The notes below the pieces were generated by a model. That model was not told the DNA's origin. It did no database searches and worked only from the letters and a program-made list of their open reading frames with translations. A DNA stretch of 64,000 nucleotides from an uncultured Bacilli bacterium (GTDB lineage Bacteria > Bacillota_I > Bacilli_A > RF39 > UBA660): assembly GCA_944373145.1 (NCBI GenBank), contig CALWAL010000006.1:1-64000 (forward strand), written 5' to 3'. The position numbers and the translations under genes are program-made. This document shows positions 17,877-25,558 of the stretch, in pieces (the stretch's first letter is position 1; every line of letters begins with the position of its first letter).

Positions 17877-19241
17877 CTACCTAAAATTATAGTAATAAGT
17901 TCCCTTTTCTAAATTAATTCTTCCTAATTGTTCTAATTCTTCCACAGAAACTATTGCATAATCCTGTTTCAATAACTCATCAATAGCTCGAAGTGCACCA
18001 TCAACTGAAGTTTCATAAATGTCATGCAATAAAATAATATTACCATCTTGAGCATGATTCATAATATGTTCATAAACATGATCACTATCTCTATACTTCC
18101 AGTCCTCGGTATCTACATTCCACAAAATAAATGTCATATTACTATTCTTCAAAAGTTCATTATTAAAATTACCATATGGTGGGCGCATTACAAACGGTTT
18201 AGTGCCTATCACACCTTCAATTGCCTTATTTGTTTTATCAATTTCTCTCTTAGCTCCTTTAATAGATAAATTATTTAAATTTTTATGACTATACGTATGG
18301 CTACCAATTGTATGACCATCTAAATATGCTTCTTGAATTAATTCTTCACGATTTTTAATACGGTTCCCTAACACAAAGAAAGTTACCTTAGCATCTCTTT
18401 TCTTTAATTCATCTAATAATTTTTTTGTTGTAGTACTAGATGGTCCATCATCAAAAGTAATTGCAATTAATTTTTTATCCTTTAAATTTTCAAGATTACG
18501 AACATTACGAGTTTCATCAATTTCTTCTTCAACAGCAGGCTCATGTAATGGTCCCCGATATTCATCATTAAGTAGTTCATTAACATCATCATATTTTAAT
18601 TCAATTTTAATTTCAGAGCGTGAAACTTGATTTGGCTTAAAAATTATCGCTAGCCCCGTTTCTTCAAATTTAATTAACTGATAATTTTCATAGCTAGAAA
18701 TAACGCCCAAATTATATTGACTATCATCATATATTTCTTTAGCATAATTTTGTCTTAACTCATAATCTGCTAATTCAGCTATTTTTTTTAGACTATCTGA
18801 ATAATTGATAAATATGTCATCTATAGTCAAGACTTTATCATCTACATAATCATAATAATAAATATAATCATTTCGTTCATAATATTCCTTAGATAAATAT
18901 TTATACACAACAATGTGAATTGTTGTGAGACGATCAGTTTTAGATAGCTCATATCTAATATTTAATTCATAATCAATATTTTTCTTTGATTTATCAACAG
19001 CCTCTTTAAAGTTTTCAATTTCTTTATCAACAGTTTTTTTCATTTCATCATTTAATTCATCATTATCTACAATAGGATATTCAACTTTAATATAATATTC
19101 ATCATTAACATCAATAATTGAATTTTCATTAACCTTAAATTTCTCCGGTTTAAATTTAATAAATACTAAAATTATACCAACTATTATTAACAATAAAAAA
19201 ATTGATAAGATAACTTTGTATTTTAATATTTTTTTTAGCAT
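17877..19241 (-). CDS. PdaC-like peptidoglycan deacetylase (DUF3298 + NodB)
   Basis: A 454-aa protein: membrane anchor (about 10-28), a DUF4163/DUF3298-type region (about 40-225), then a NodB polysaccharide deacetylase domain with ITFDDGP (262-267), SHTYSH (metal His, 314-319), RPPYGNFN and LLHDIY. The same architecture is found in B. subtilis PdaC, which de-N-acetylates wall peptidoglycan and gives lysozyme resistance. It probably forms an operon with the deformylase-like gene. Confidence 0.88.
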   Translation of the reverse strand: MLKKILKYKVILSIFLLLIIVGIILVFIKFKPEKFKVNENSIIDVNDEYYIKVEYPIVDNDELNDEMKKTVDKEIENFKEAVDKSKKNIDYELNIRYELSKTDRLTTIHIVVYKYLSKEYYERNDYIYYYDYVDDKVLTIDDIFINYSDSLKKIAELADYELRQNYAKEIYDDSQYNLGVISSYENYQLIKFEETGLAIIFKPNQVSRSEIKIELKYDDVNELLNDEYRGPLHEPAVEEEIDETRNVRNLENLKDKKLIAITFDDGPSSTTTKKLLDELKKRDAKVTFFVLGNRIKNREELIQEAYLDGHTIGSHTYSHKNLNNLSIKGAKREIDKTNKAIEGVIGTKPFVMRPPYGNFNNELLKNSNMTFILWNVDTEDWKYRDSDHVYEHIMNHAQDGNIILLHDIYETSVDGALRAIDELLKQDYAIVSVEELEQLGRINLEKGTYYYNFR

Positions 19242-19302
19242 CTTACCACCCCATACTTATTATAGACTGTATTAATTATTTTATCAAGATTTGTCAAAAT
19301 AA

Positions 19303-19328
19303 AAACGGCTTATAAAATAAAAGTCGTT
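19303..19328 (-). terminator. Minus-strand terminator left of the prophage
   Basis: AAACGGCT (from 19303) pairs with AGTCGTTT (to 19328) with one G-T pair; the minus strand then runs into T. It protects the pdaC-like operon from leftward read-through. Confidence 0.6.
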
Positions 19329-19471
19329 TCACATCAACGTAAAATATGTAGTTAATATCCAAATTAGTGGATAATAATTGATAAAAGCTTTATTTTTTAT
19401 TCCTTACTTTATTGATATTGTTTTTTTAGTGCTTTTTAAAATCTTAAGACAAATAAAAAAATGATATATAA

Positions 19472-19494
19472 AAACCTTCGATACACAAAGGTTT
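19472..19494 (-). terminator. Original tRNA-Ala terminator, displaced by the prophage
   Basis: AAACCTT (19472-19478) and AAGGTTT (19488-19494) form a stem followed on the minus strand by TTTT and later T runs. It lies immediately left of attL. Before integration it would have sat directly behind tRNA-Ala, whose gene is now 36 kb away. Confidence 0.7.
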
Positions 19495-19503
19495 AGTTCA
19501 AAC

Positions 19504-19521
19504 ATGGTGGAGAATAAGGGA
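19504..19521. repeat. attL core
   Basis: ATGGTGGAGAATAAGGGA, identical to 55507-55524, where it overlaps the last 17 nt of tRNA-Ala. Identity stops at the next base on the right side. A short inverted copy of part of it (CTCCACCA) lies at 19584-19591. Confidence 0.9.
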
Positions 19522-19627
19522 ATAAAAAGAAATTATTTTATATATTATTAAAATATGCTAAATCATTGAAAATTAACGTAAAACTCCACCAAGTATCTTT
19601 ATAATAATATTGTTATTTTGTTTTTTT

Positions 19628-19649
19628 AGTACGTAATTAGTACGTAAAA
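19628..19649 (+). repeat. Arm-type integrase site, left copy
   Basis: Tandem 11-mers AGTACGTAATT and AGTACGTAAAA. The same 22-bp pair occurs at 55436-55457, so one copy lies inside each end of the prophage, as expected of arm sites bound by the N-terminal domain of a tyrosine integrase. Confidence 0.75.
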
Positions 19650-19651
19650 TT

Positions 19652-20131
19652 ATGAATTGTAAATATTTTAAAACTAGAAAAAAAGACAACAAAAAAGAAC
19701 GACGTATCTATAATTATTGTACAATAAATCGAAAAGAAATAACCTATGATAATTGTAAAAAATGCAATAAATGTGAAAGAAAAATAAAAACGCCTATGAA
19801 AAAGCGTTCTAGAAAGCTAAAATTGAAAGAAAAAAACAGATATAGCATAATTTATCAAGATTTAACTAAATGTGCTGAATGCGGTTCTAAAATAGGAATA
19901 GAAAAGAATGAGGTATTTGAAGGTGCATATAGACAAACATCAATTAAATTTGGAATGGTAGTTCCGCTATGCCAAAAATGCCATAAGCGATTTCATAGTG
20001 ATAGATTATTCAATTTGAAATATAAATCTATGCTGCAAAAGCAATTTATGAAAAACCATTCACTTGAAGAATTTATTGAAATTTTCAAACAAGATTATAT
20101 TTATCTATTAAACAAGAGAAAAAGAGGTTAA
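19652..20131 (+). CDS. HNH-like phage protein
   Basis: A 159-aa protein with an N-terminal cysteine cluster (CKYF, YCTINRKE, CKKCNKCE), a basic linker, then a treble-clef motif CAECGSKIG ... PLCQKCHKRFHSD typical of HNH nucleases found in Firmicute phages. The start abuts the left arm site with no ribosome-binding sequence, so expression may depend on integrase-region occupancy or be weak. It is plus-strand, opposite to the late operon. Confidence 0.65.
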   Translation: MNCKYFKTRKKDNKKERRIYNYCTINRKEITYDNCKKCNKCERKIKTPMKKRSRKLKLKEKNRYSIIYQDLTKCAECGSKIGIEKNEVFEGAYRQTSIKFGMVVPLCQKCHKRFHSDRLFNLKYKSMLQKQFMKNHSLEEFIEIFKQDYIYLLNKRKRG

Positions 20132-20147
20132 CTATTTTACCCTCTTT
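20121..20147. terminator. Bidirectional hairpin at the HNH gene end
   Basis: AAAGAGG (20121-20127) pairs with CCTCTTT (20141-20147). It overlaps both the HNH gene stop and the end of the small minus-strand ORF; the T run is better on the minus strand. Confidence 0.55.
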
Positions 20148-20295
20148 ATTCTAAAGTGATCCAATGAAAATCGCTTTTTGGCTCACCGACTAACATTCGA
20201 TCAAAAAATAATTCTAACTCTTCATAAAATAGAAGAAAGATCATTATGTCCAAATCATCTGATACATTATAAAATATTGATGTTTTTTTTGACAT
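20146..20295 (-). CDS. 49-aa protein of unknown function
   Basis: The ATG follows a strong GGAGGTGGAAAG site and encodes an acidic, aromatic-rich peptide (SIFYNVSDDLDIMIFLLFYEELELFF). The good ribosome site is the main evidence. It ends in the shared hairpin with the HNH gene. Confidence 0.5.
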   Translation of the reverse strand: MSKKTSIFYNVSDDLDIMIFLLFYEELELFFDRMLVGEPKSDFHWITLE

Positions 20296-20351
20296 CTTTC
20301 CACCTCCTACTTTATTATTATTTATTAATTATTAAATTCCTTTTTTTAAAA

Positions 20352-20380
20352 AAAAATCTCAGTTAAACATCGAGATTTTT
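20352..20380 (-). terminator. Terminator of the Panacea operon
   Basis: AAAAATCTC (20352-20360) and GAGATTTTT (20372-20380) form the stem, followed on the minus strand by a long T tract. Confidence 0.75.
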
Positions 20381-20436
20381 TATATCAATATTTTCAAAAT
20401 AATTATTACAGTTATTTAAAACTGCAAAGAATATAA

Positions 20437-21324
20437 TTATTCTTGATTCTTTTCAATTGAAGAGCTAGAATCAATTTTATCACTTTGTATATTATTAAAA
20501 TGAGTTTCATTATCTTCTTTTCTTATATTAATTTCCATATTGCAATCATTATTTTCTGCTTCGACTGTAAATCCACTTTCATAATAACTATATAAAGTAA
20601 AAAACACTACTAATACTGTAAAAGCGGTATAAACTATATACGTAATTTTTGATACTTTTCGTTCAAATATACCATTATGAAATAAATTACAAAAGAAGAC
20701 AAGTAATGTCATTCCTAACCAAATAATTAACATAAGGAATAAAATAATATATTCTTTATCAATTTTCTCAATTGCGGTTATGGCTGCTGTTACTATAGAA
20801 AAAGATAATATTACAGACAATACATTACCCCACATACCATTTAACGTATCTTTCATTGCATTTACTTCTTTTGATATGTCTGCGCTAATATCAAGTTTGT
20901 ATCCATCAATTTCTCTACGAAAATCTTCTATTTTTTTATCTACTTGCCAATTTAATTGATTAGCATTTATAATATTTTTCATATTATAGCAAGATAGCAA
21001 AATTCTCGTTATTTTATAGTTTGAGTTAGATAAAGAATTCGGTATTTCTTTAGTATTTGTATAATTAGAATTTAAAAGTTCTAACGTGTCACTTGCATAC
21101 CTAATTAAATCATCTATAGCATTCAATTTTGGATTTTTCTTTTTTTCTAATGATTTGTACCTTTTTTCAATATTTTCTATTTTAGATAAAAATTCTTTCT
21201 CTTTTTCTTTTGGAGTTTTAATTTTAGTGTCAATTTCAGAAGGAATTTTTGAAAGTATACTACTTATGTTTTCATAATTATTATTTTGATTCAATTTTTC
21301 TGCTAAACCAATCTTTTGTTTCAA
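20437..21324 (-). CDS. Coiled-coil protein with three membrane helices, putative Panacea-paired toxin
   Basis: Up to 295 aa: a charged coiled-coil N-terminal half (about 38-160), then three helices (about 165-185, 192-214, 227-247) and an acidic Ser-rich tail. It overlaps the Panacea-domain gene by 44 nt and has only a TTG start (21324) with no visible ribosome site, so it must be coupled to, or fused by frameshift with, the upstream gene. The toxin role is inferred from position; Panacea domains neutralise many unrelated toxins, some of them membrane-active. Confidence 0.5.
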   Translation of the reverse strand: MKQKIGLAEKLNQNNNYENISSILSKIPSEIDTKIKTPKEKEKEFLSKIENIEKRYKSLEKKKNPKLNAIDDLIRYASDTLELLNSNYTNTKEIPNSLSNSNYKITRILLSCYNMKNIINANQLNWQVDKKIEDFRREIDGYKLDISADISKEVNAMKDTLNGMWGNVLSVILSFSIVTAAITAIEKIDKEYIILFLMLIIWLGMTLLVFFCNLFHNGIFERKVSKITYIVYTAFTVLVVFFTLYSYYESGFTVEAENNDCNMEINIRKEDNETHFNNIQSDKIDSSSSIEKNQE

Positions 21325-21766
21325 TTTTTGATATTATTAGTTTCTCATTTGAATCTTGTTCGTATACTTTGCTCCAAGGTGAATCTTCTTCATGTGTTAA
21401 TGATACTAAATCATATGTTGTATAATTTTTAAAAATCCTATGTAAAGTTGAAATAAACAGTTTATTAATAACTGGCATATTTTGTGCTATACCTTGTTCC
21501 TCCGGTGTTAATTTAATTGGCTCTCTCTCAAACATCTTAAATTCATCGTAAACTCTTTTACAAACAGGGCCAAAATCCCATGCTTCAAAATCATCATCAA
21601 ACAAAAAATTTTCTTTAGTAACATGCATATATAAAGCTTCTAAAAAATATAATAATTTTTGCAATTTTAAATTTGTAACTTCAGTATTATTTTCGTTAAA
21701 GTAATATATAACATAATAAGAATTTTTTATAATGTCTCTTTCGACAAATGATTCCTTCTTTTGCAC
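21281..21766 (-). CDS. Panacea (DUF4065/SocA-like) antitoxin-domain protein
   Basis: A 161-aa protein with the DUF4065 pattern: LKLQKLLYFLEALYM (about 34-48), EAWDFGPVCKRVYDEF (about 62-77), LVSLTHEEDSPW (about 120-131). Panacea is a promiscuous antitoxin domain encoded next to varied toxins. The start is GTG with GGTGGTGG upstream. Gene order antitoxin then partner, with overlap, fits a toxin-antitoxin or superinfection-exclusion pair carried as cargo on the prophage. Confidence 0.75.
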   Translation of the reverse strand: MQKKESFVERDIIKNSYYVIYYFNENNTEVTNLKLQKLLYFLEALYMHVTKENFLFDDDFEAWDFGPVCKRVYDEFKMFEREPIKLTPEEQGIAQNMPVINKLFISTLHRIFKNYTTYDLVSLTHEEDSPWSKVYEQDSNEKLIISKIETKDWFSRKIESK

Positions 21767-21788
21767 TATACCACCACCATTCGACTAA

Positions 21789-21817
21789 ATTTTATCATAA
21801 CAAACATACTTTTACAA
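21789..21817 (-). promoter_or_regulatory. Promoter of the Panacea operon
   Basis: On the minus strand TTGTAA (21817-21812), a 17-nt spacer and TAAAAT (21794-21789) lie just upstream of the GTG start. Confidence 0.6.
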
Positions 21818-21836
21818 TATATTGCTACTAATATAG

Positions 21837-21866
21837 TATGTACTAAGCAGTAAAGTATATGTACTA
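21837..21866. promoter_or_regulatory. Direct repeats, candidate operator
   Basis: TATGTACTA occurs at 21837-21845 and 21858-21866, 21 bp apart (two helical turns), just upstream of the Panacea promoter. Autoregulation is a reasonable guess. Confidence 0.4.
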
Positions 21867-21923
21867 TGCACCAATTTTATTTATATTTTTTATTATACTT
21901 TAAAAATAAATTATTGCAATAAA

Positions 21924-21955
21924 AAAAGGTATCAGCACTGACACTGATACCTTTT
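21924..21955. terminator. Strong terminator at the end of the phage late operon
   Basis: AAAAGGTATCAG (21924-21935) and CTGATACCTTTT (21944-21955) form a perfect 12-bp stem with A/T tracts on both sides. It ends the leftward late transcript just after the endolysin gene. Confidence 0.9.
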
Positions 21956-22699
21956 TTATTTTTTTAACTTTCCATTTTTTAATAAATTTAACATTTTAAT
22001 ATTTTGCTCTGCTGTACCTCGATAATTATCAATATCATTCTTTTCTGCTATCTTTTTACGATTGATGAAAGAACTATCAACTTTTATATTTTTTAACCCA
22101 TCAACAATAGAATTTCCTTTGTATGAGCATTTTGGATAATAAGATTGTTTATCAGTCGAATTATCAACTTTATTAATATCATCACCTGCTAATTTCCATT
22201 TATATAAAGCATTCGTTTGCTTTACTTTATCAGCAATAAATAAAGCTTTATTAACATCATATTGATTGTAAATAAGCCAAGCGTATGATTTTGCCTTGGG
22301 TTGATATTTTCCTTTATACCAACCGTTACCTCTAAATTTTCCTTTCCCTACAGCAATGTGAATATGACTCCCAGTCACATTACCTTTTACTCCAGGGTGG
22401 TAATATGTTTCACCTTGATAAATCTTCTGACCAACCTTTAAATTAGATATATTACTATCATGTAATGTCATAACAGTCATATAATCAACTGTTCCATCAG
22501 CATACATTACCTTTTCAGAGCTCTCCAGCCATACTGCATTACAATTTTTATAAATACGTTTGATTGTTCCTGTAAAAGGTGCTCTCAAATATGAGCATGC
22601 TTCTCCTAAATCTATAGCCTTATCTCCATTATGAGAATAACTACCATTCATTCCCTGAGTTATATTTAATTCTTTAATATCTAATATAGCTTTTTCCAT
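21956..22699 (-). CDS. Endolysin, M23 (LytM-type) peptidase with C-terminal wall-binding repeat
   Basis: A 247-aa protein with an M23 zinc peptidase domain: ligands in SHNGDKAIDLG (H23, D30) and GSHIHIAVG (H112, H114). The C-terminal segment (IVDGLKNIKVDSSFINRKKIAEKND, about 187-247) resembles a repeat in many Firmicute phage lysins thought to bind the wall. There is no signal peptide, so it needs the holin. It overlaps the holin stop and is the last gene of the late operon. Confidence 0.8.
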   Translation of the reverse strand: MEKAILDIKELNITQGMNGSYSHNGDKAIDLGEACSYLRAPFTGTIKRIYKNCNAVWLESSEKVMYADGTVDYMTVMTLHDSNISNLKVGQKIYQGETYYHPGVKGNVTGSHIHIAVGKGKFRGNGWYKGKYQPKAKSYAWLIYNQYDVNKALFIADKVKQTNALYKWKLAGDDINKVDNSTDKQSYYPKCSYKGNSIVDGLKNIKVDSSFINRKKIAEKNDIDNYRGTAEQNIKMLNLLKNGKLKK

Positions 22700-23049
22700 T
22701 ACTTATCACTCTCCTTTGAATCTAGTAATAATTTAATCTTTTCAAAAATATCTTTTGAATATTTTGTATAAGCTGTTAAAAAGATTGTTAGCAACTCTAC
22801 TACTGTAATAATCTCATCAGGAACTGAAATATTTACGCGCAAAAGTATGTATGGTAGTAATTCAAGAGTAAAACAAAATGCTATAATAGAAACACACACT
22901 ATTATTGATTTTAGTAATCCAGATTTTAATAATTTTTTATCAAATTTTAATTCTCTCTTGGCAATTACAACCCCCAAAACTGTATTTACAATAATAGATG
23001 TTCCTAAAATTGCCATCATATAAATTAATGTCAAAATATCGTTTATCAT
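22699..23049 (-). CDS. Putative holin
   Basis: A 116-aa protein with three hydrophobic segments (about 5-27, 48-70, 78-95) and a charged C terminus (KIKLLLDSKESDK), placed directly before the endolysin with a 1-nt overlap. Size, topology and place fit a phage holin; sequence alone does not name the class. AAGGAG precedes the ATG. Confidence 0.7.
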   Translation of the reverse strand: MINDILTLIYMMAILGTSIIVNTVLGVVIAKRELKFDKKLLKSGLLKSIIVCVSIIAFCFTLELLPYILLRVNISVPDEIITVVELLTIFLTAYTKYSKDIFEKIKLLLDSKESDK

Positions 23050-23060
23050 AATTTTCTCCT

Positions 23061-23666
23061 TTATTTTTTTAATTTTTCTTCAACAAAAAACTTTAATTTT
23101 AAAATTTCTTTTTTTTCTTGTTCTGTATAAACTTTATGGATACCTCTTGTATATTGTATTCCTAAAAAACCAATAGGTTCTCCGCTATCGTTTTCCAATA
23201 CAACATCATAAAATGATTTAATAGATTGTTCTCTTTTTAAACTGTACGTCGCTGGCATTTGATTAATTATATCTTCTAAATTATTTACTTCTAAACTATT
23301 ATTTCTTAAAAGTTCGTCTACAAAATGAGGAATACATGATAAAGGAACTGCTTGTAATTCTCTCTGACATTTTTTAACACCAGCACGAACAACTTCATAT
23401 GTGCAACTGGTCTTTAATGCTGATCTTCCATTAGCATAATGGCCTCCGTTGTGAAAATCATATATTTGTACTCTATCAGCACCTAATATTTCTTTTGCAT
23501 ATTCCATTTTGTTAATTATTTCTAAATCAGCGTTTGTTTGTTTTTTTATCCTTGCCGGTATAGTTTCTTCAACTTCTTTTTTTACCTTTTTAAAAGTCAC
23601 AAGTAGGCCGCAAATAGAAGTTAGAAGTGCTGTTAAACTAATTATAATTGTGTTTATATTATCCAA
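23061..23666 (-). CDS. Phage protein with N-terminal membrane helix and GAF-like domain
   Basis: About 201 aa: one membrane helix near the N terminus, a short coiled segment, then a domain with GAF-like features (ADRVQIYDFHNGGHYANGRS, GFLGIQYTRG). Similar proteins sit between tail and lysis genes in clostridial phages with unknown function. The TTG at 23666 has AGGAG 8 nt upstream and avoids the long overlap with the tail gene. Confidence 0.6.
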   Translation of the reverse strand: MDNINTIIISLTALLTSICGLLVTFKKVKKEVEETIPARIKKQTNADLEIINKMEYAKEILGADRVQIYDFHNGGHYANGRSALKTSCTYEVVRAGVKKCQRELQAVPLSCIPHFVDELLRNNSLEVNNLEDIINQMPATYSLKREQSIKSFYDVVLENDSGEPIGFLGIQYTRGIHKVYTEQEKKEILKLKFFVEEKLKK

Positions 23667-23677
23667 ATTTATCACTC

Positions 23678-25558
23678 CTATTCTAAGCACCAACAACCAG
23701 AGATGTACATGTCATCACTACTTACCTTATCTGCACTAGTAGTAAAAGATATTTCTCCAGTAGAAGTGATACTAGCTTTTAATACTTCTGCATAATCTTG
23801 CAATCCGTCCATTGCTAACGCAGTTCGTCTTGCAGGACGATACTCAGAAGCTACTGTTCCAATTGTATGACGCTCACCTGTAGCAAAAGACTTTCCGGTT
23901 AAATATATAGCACAAAAACACATACTTAATTTAGGAAAATAAAATGCTTTATAAGTACTACCACTTGGTAAACCATTGATTGTTATATCAACTCTTTTTA
24001 GCATCTCTTCTAAATATTGCTGCACAAAATTTGATACTGCTTTTGCACTCGGAATTTCTTCATCAGATGAAGTTGATAAAATTAAACTGACTTTATTTAT
24101 AACTTCTTGGACAATTCCAGCTGAATTTATAAATTTAATATAATTACTACCATCTGCCTTCTCATATAAATCATAATCTAAAATTTCATTGCCACTCTTT
24201 TGGTAAACAACCGTATTATGATTAAAGTTATTTTTGCCCCAATTGTAAGTTGGAATTCCAACACCTCTCATTTGAGTAAATAGTTGCTCACTGGCAGCAT
24301 CTTCTGCTAGCAATTCAAAATCATACGATTGCTGATAGTCAAAATTATTTCCTAACAATATTGGATTTTCCCCATTTGAAAACGTATTTCCACTAATTAC
24401 AGGAACTAAATTTATATAATTACTCCAATTATCAGTTCCTCTTATCTTATATCTATACTTTAAAGATAATGAATTAGTTACTTTACCAAAAGTATTATTG
24501 AAATAATTTCCATTAAATGTTACAGCCATTTCACCAGTGGTTGGTTGTACACGATAAAAATTAGCATTCAAAGTTAATTTTATATAATCTATTAAGGATA
24601 GTCCGCTTACTACAATACTATTAGATATTCCTCTACTATCTATAGCACTTACTACAAAGTTAGATGACTCAACTGCTAAAATGATTCCATCTTCATTTAA
24701 AGTTTTTCCATCGCCACAGCTAATAGTTTTACTAACTATACTAGCTCCATTTTTTGCTAAAGCGCTTAACGAAACTTGAACATTTGAAATATATTTAACA
24801 ATTTTACTTGCATCTCCGGTAAGTAATAATGATTTTTCATTAATGTCTTTAACTATTGCACTCACTTCAGGTTTATTTATTTCTTCACTAACTGATGCAC
24901 TAAATGTAGTCTCTGAAGTTCCTATCAAGATTTCTCCATTGTATGTTTCACACCTTATAATGCAATCTAAACTTTTGGCATTTGGAATTAAATCATAAAA
25001 AAAAGTTGGTATCATCCAACCATATGACGTTTCTATATTAGAAGCAATATTATTAAAACTATCACCTTGATCAATAGAATATAACAATTTATGCGTAAAT
25101 GATGCGCTTGCTCTAGCGATATTGATACTTGTTGCACTTCCAATATATGCATCCGTTGCTGTAACTGTGCTAGCCCTAGGAATTGTAGCAACAGATGAAG
25201 ATGGTATTTTTCCATTTGTTGAGCCAGTAATATGAAATGAATTAGCACTTAATGCAACATTTTTTCCAGGAAATGAACCATCAGAATTATGCGTAATTAT
25301 TAATGAAATAGTATCTAATAAATGATCACCAGGACCATATGAATAAGAACCAGTTTTAATCGTTTTATTATTCAATTCAAACGTTGAGTAAGATGAAGCT
25401 ACTATAGCACCACCACCATAATAAAAATAGCCTCTTAAATTAAATGTTGATTGATTAGTAGCTATATTTTGCGATGCAAGTTGCCATGTACCAATATATG
25501 AGGTTGAATAACTACCGTTAAGTTTTGCTAATTGATTTCCTACACGTGCCATAATCAT
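23678..25558 (-). CDS. DUF859-like minor structural protein, probable receptor-binding tail-tip protein
   Basis: A 626-aa, Ser/Thr/Asn-rich beta protein. The N-terminal half resembles DUF859 phage structural proteins (GYFYYGGGAIVASSYSTFELNN, HNSDGSFPGKNVALSANSFH). The C terminus (ERHTIGTVASEYRPARRTALAMDG) resembles carbohydrate-binding tips of tail fibres. The ATG overlaps the stop of the preceding tail gene and has GGGGATGA upstream; a second ATG two codons on is equally possible. It is the likely host-range determinant. Confidence 0.7.
   Translation of the reverse strand: MIMARVGNQLAKLNGSYSTSYIGTWQLASQNIATNQSTFNLRGYFYYGGGAIVASSYSTFELNNKTIKTGSYSYGPGDHLLDTISLIITHNSDGSFPGKNVALSANSFHITGSTNGKIPSSSVATIPRASTVTATDAYIGSATSINIARASASFTHKLLYSIDQGDSFNNIASNIETSYGWMIPTFFYDLIPNAKSLDCIIRCETYNGEILIGTSETTFSASVSEEINKPEVSAIVKDINEKSLLLTGDASKIVKYISNVQVSLSALAKNGASIVSKTISCGDGKTLNEDGIILAVESSNFVVSAIDSRGISNSIVVSGLSLIDYIKLTLNANFYRVQPTTGEMAVTFNGNYFNNTFGKVTNSLSLKYRYKIRGTDNWSNYINLVPVISGNTFSNGENPILLGNNFDYQQSYDFELLAEDAASEQLFTQMRGVGIPTYNWGKNNFNHNTVVYQKSGNEILDYDLYEKADGSNYIKFINSAGIVQEVINKVSLILSTSSDEEIPSAKAVSNFVQQYLEEMLKRVDITINGLPSGSTYKAFYFPKLSMCFCAIYLTGKSFATGERHTIGTVASEYRPARRTALAMDGLQDYAEVLKASITSTGEISFTTSADKVSSDDMYISGCWCLE

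Noticed and set aside
25033..25248. Minus-strand ORF inside the tail gene
   Set aside because: Shadow frame of the 23678-25558 gene, low-complexity translation, no ribosome site.
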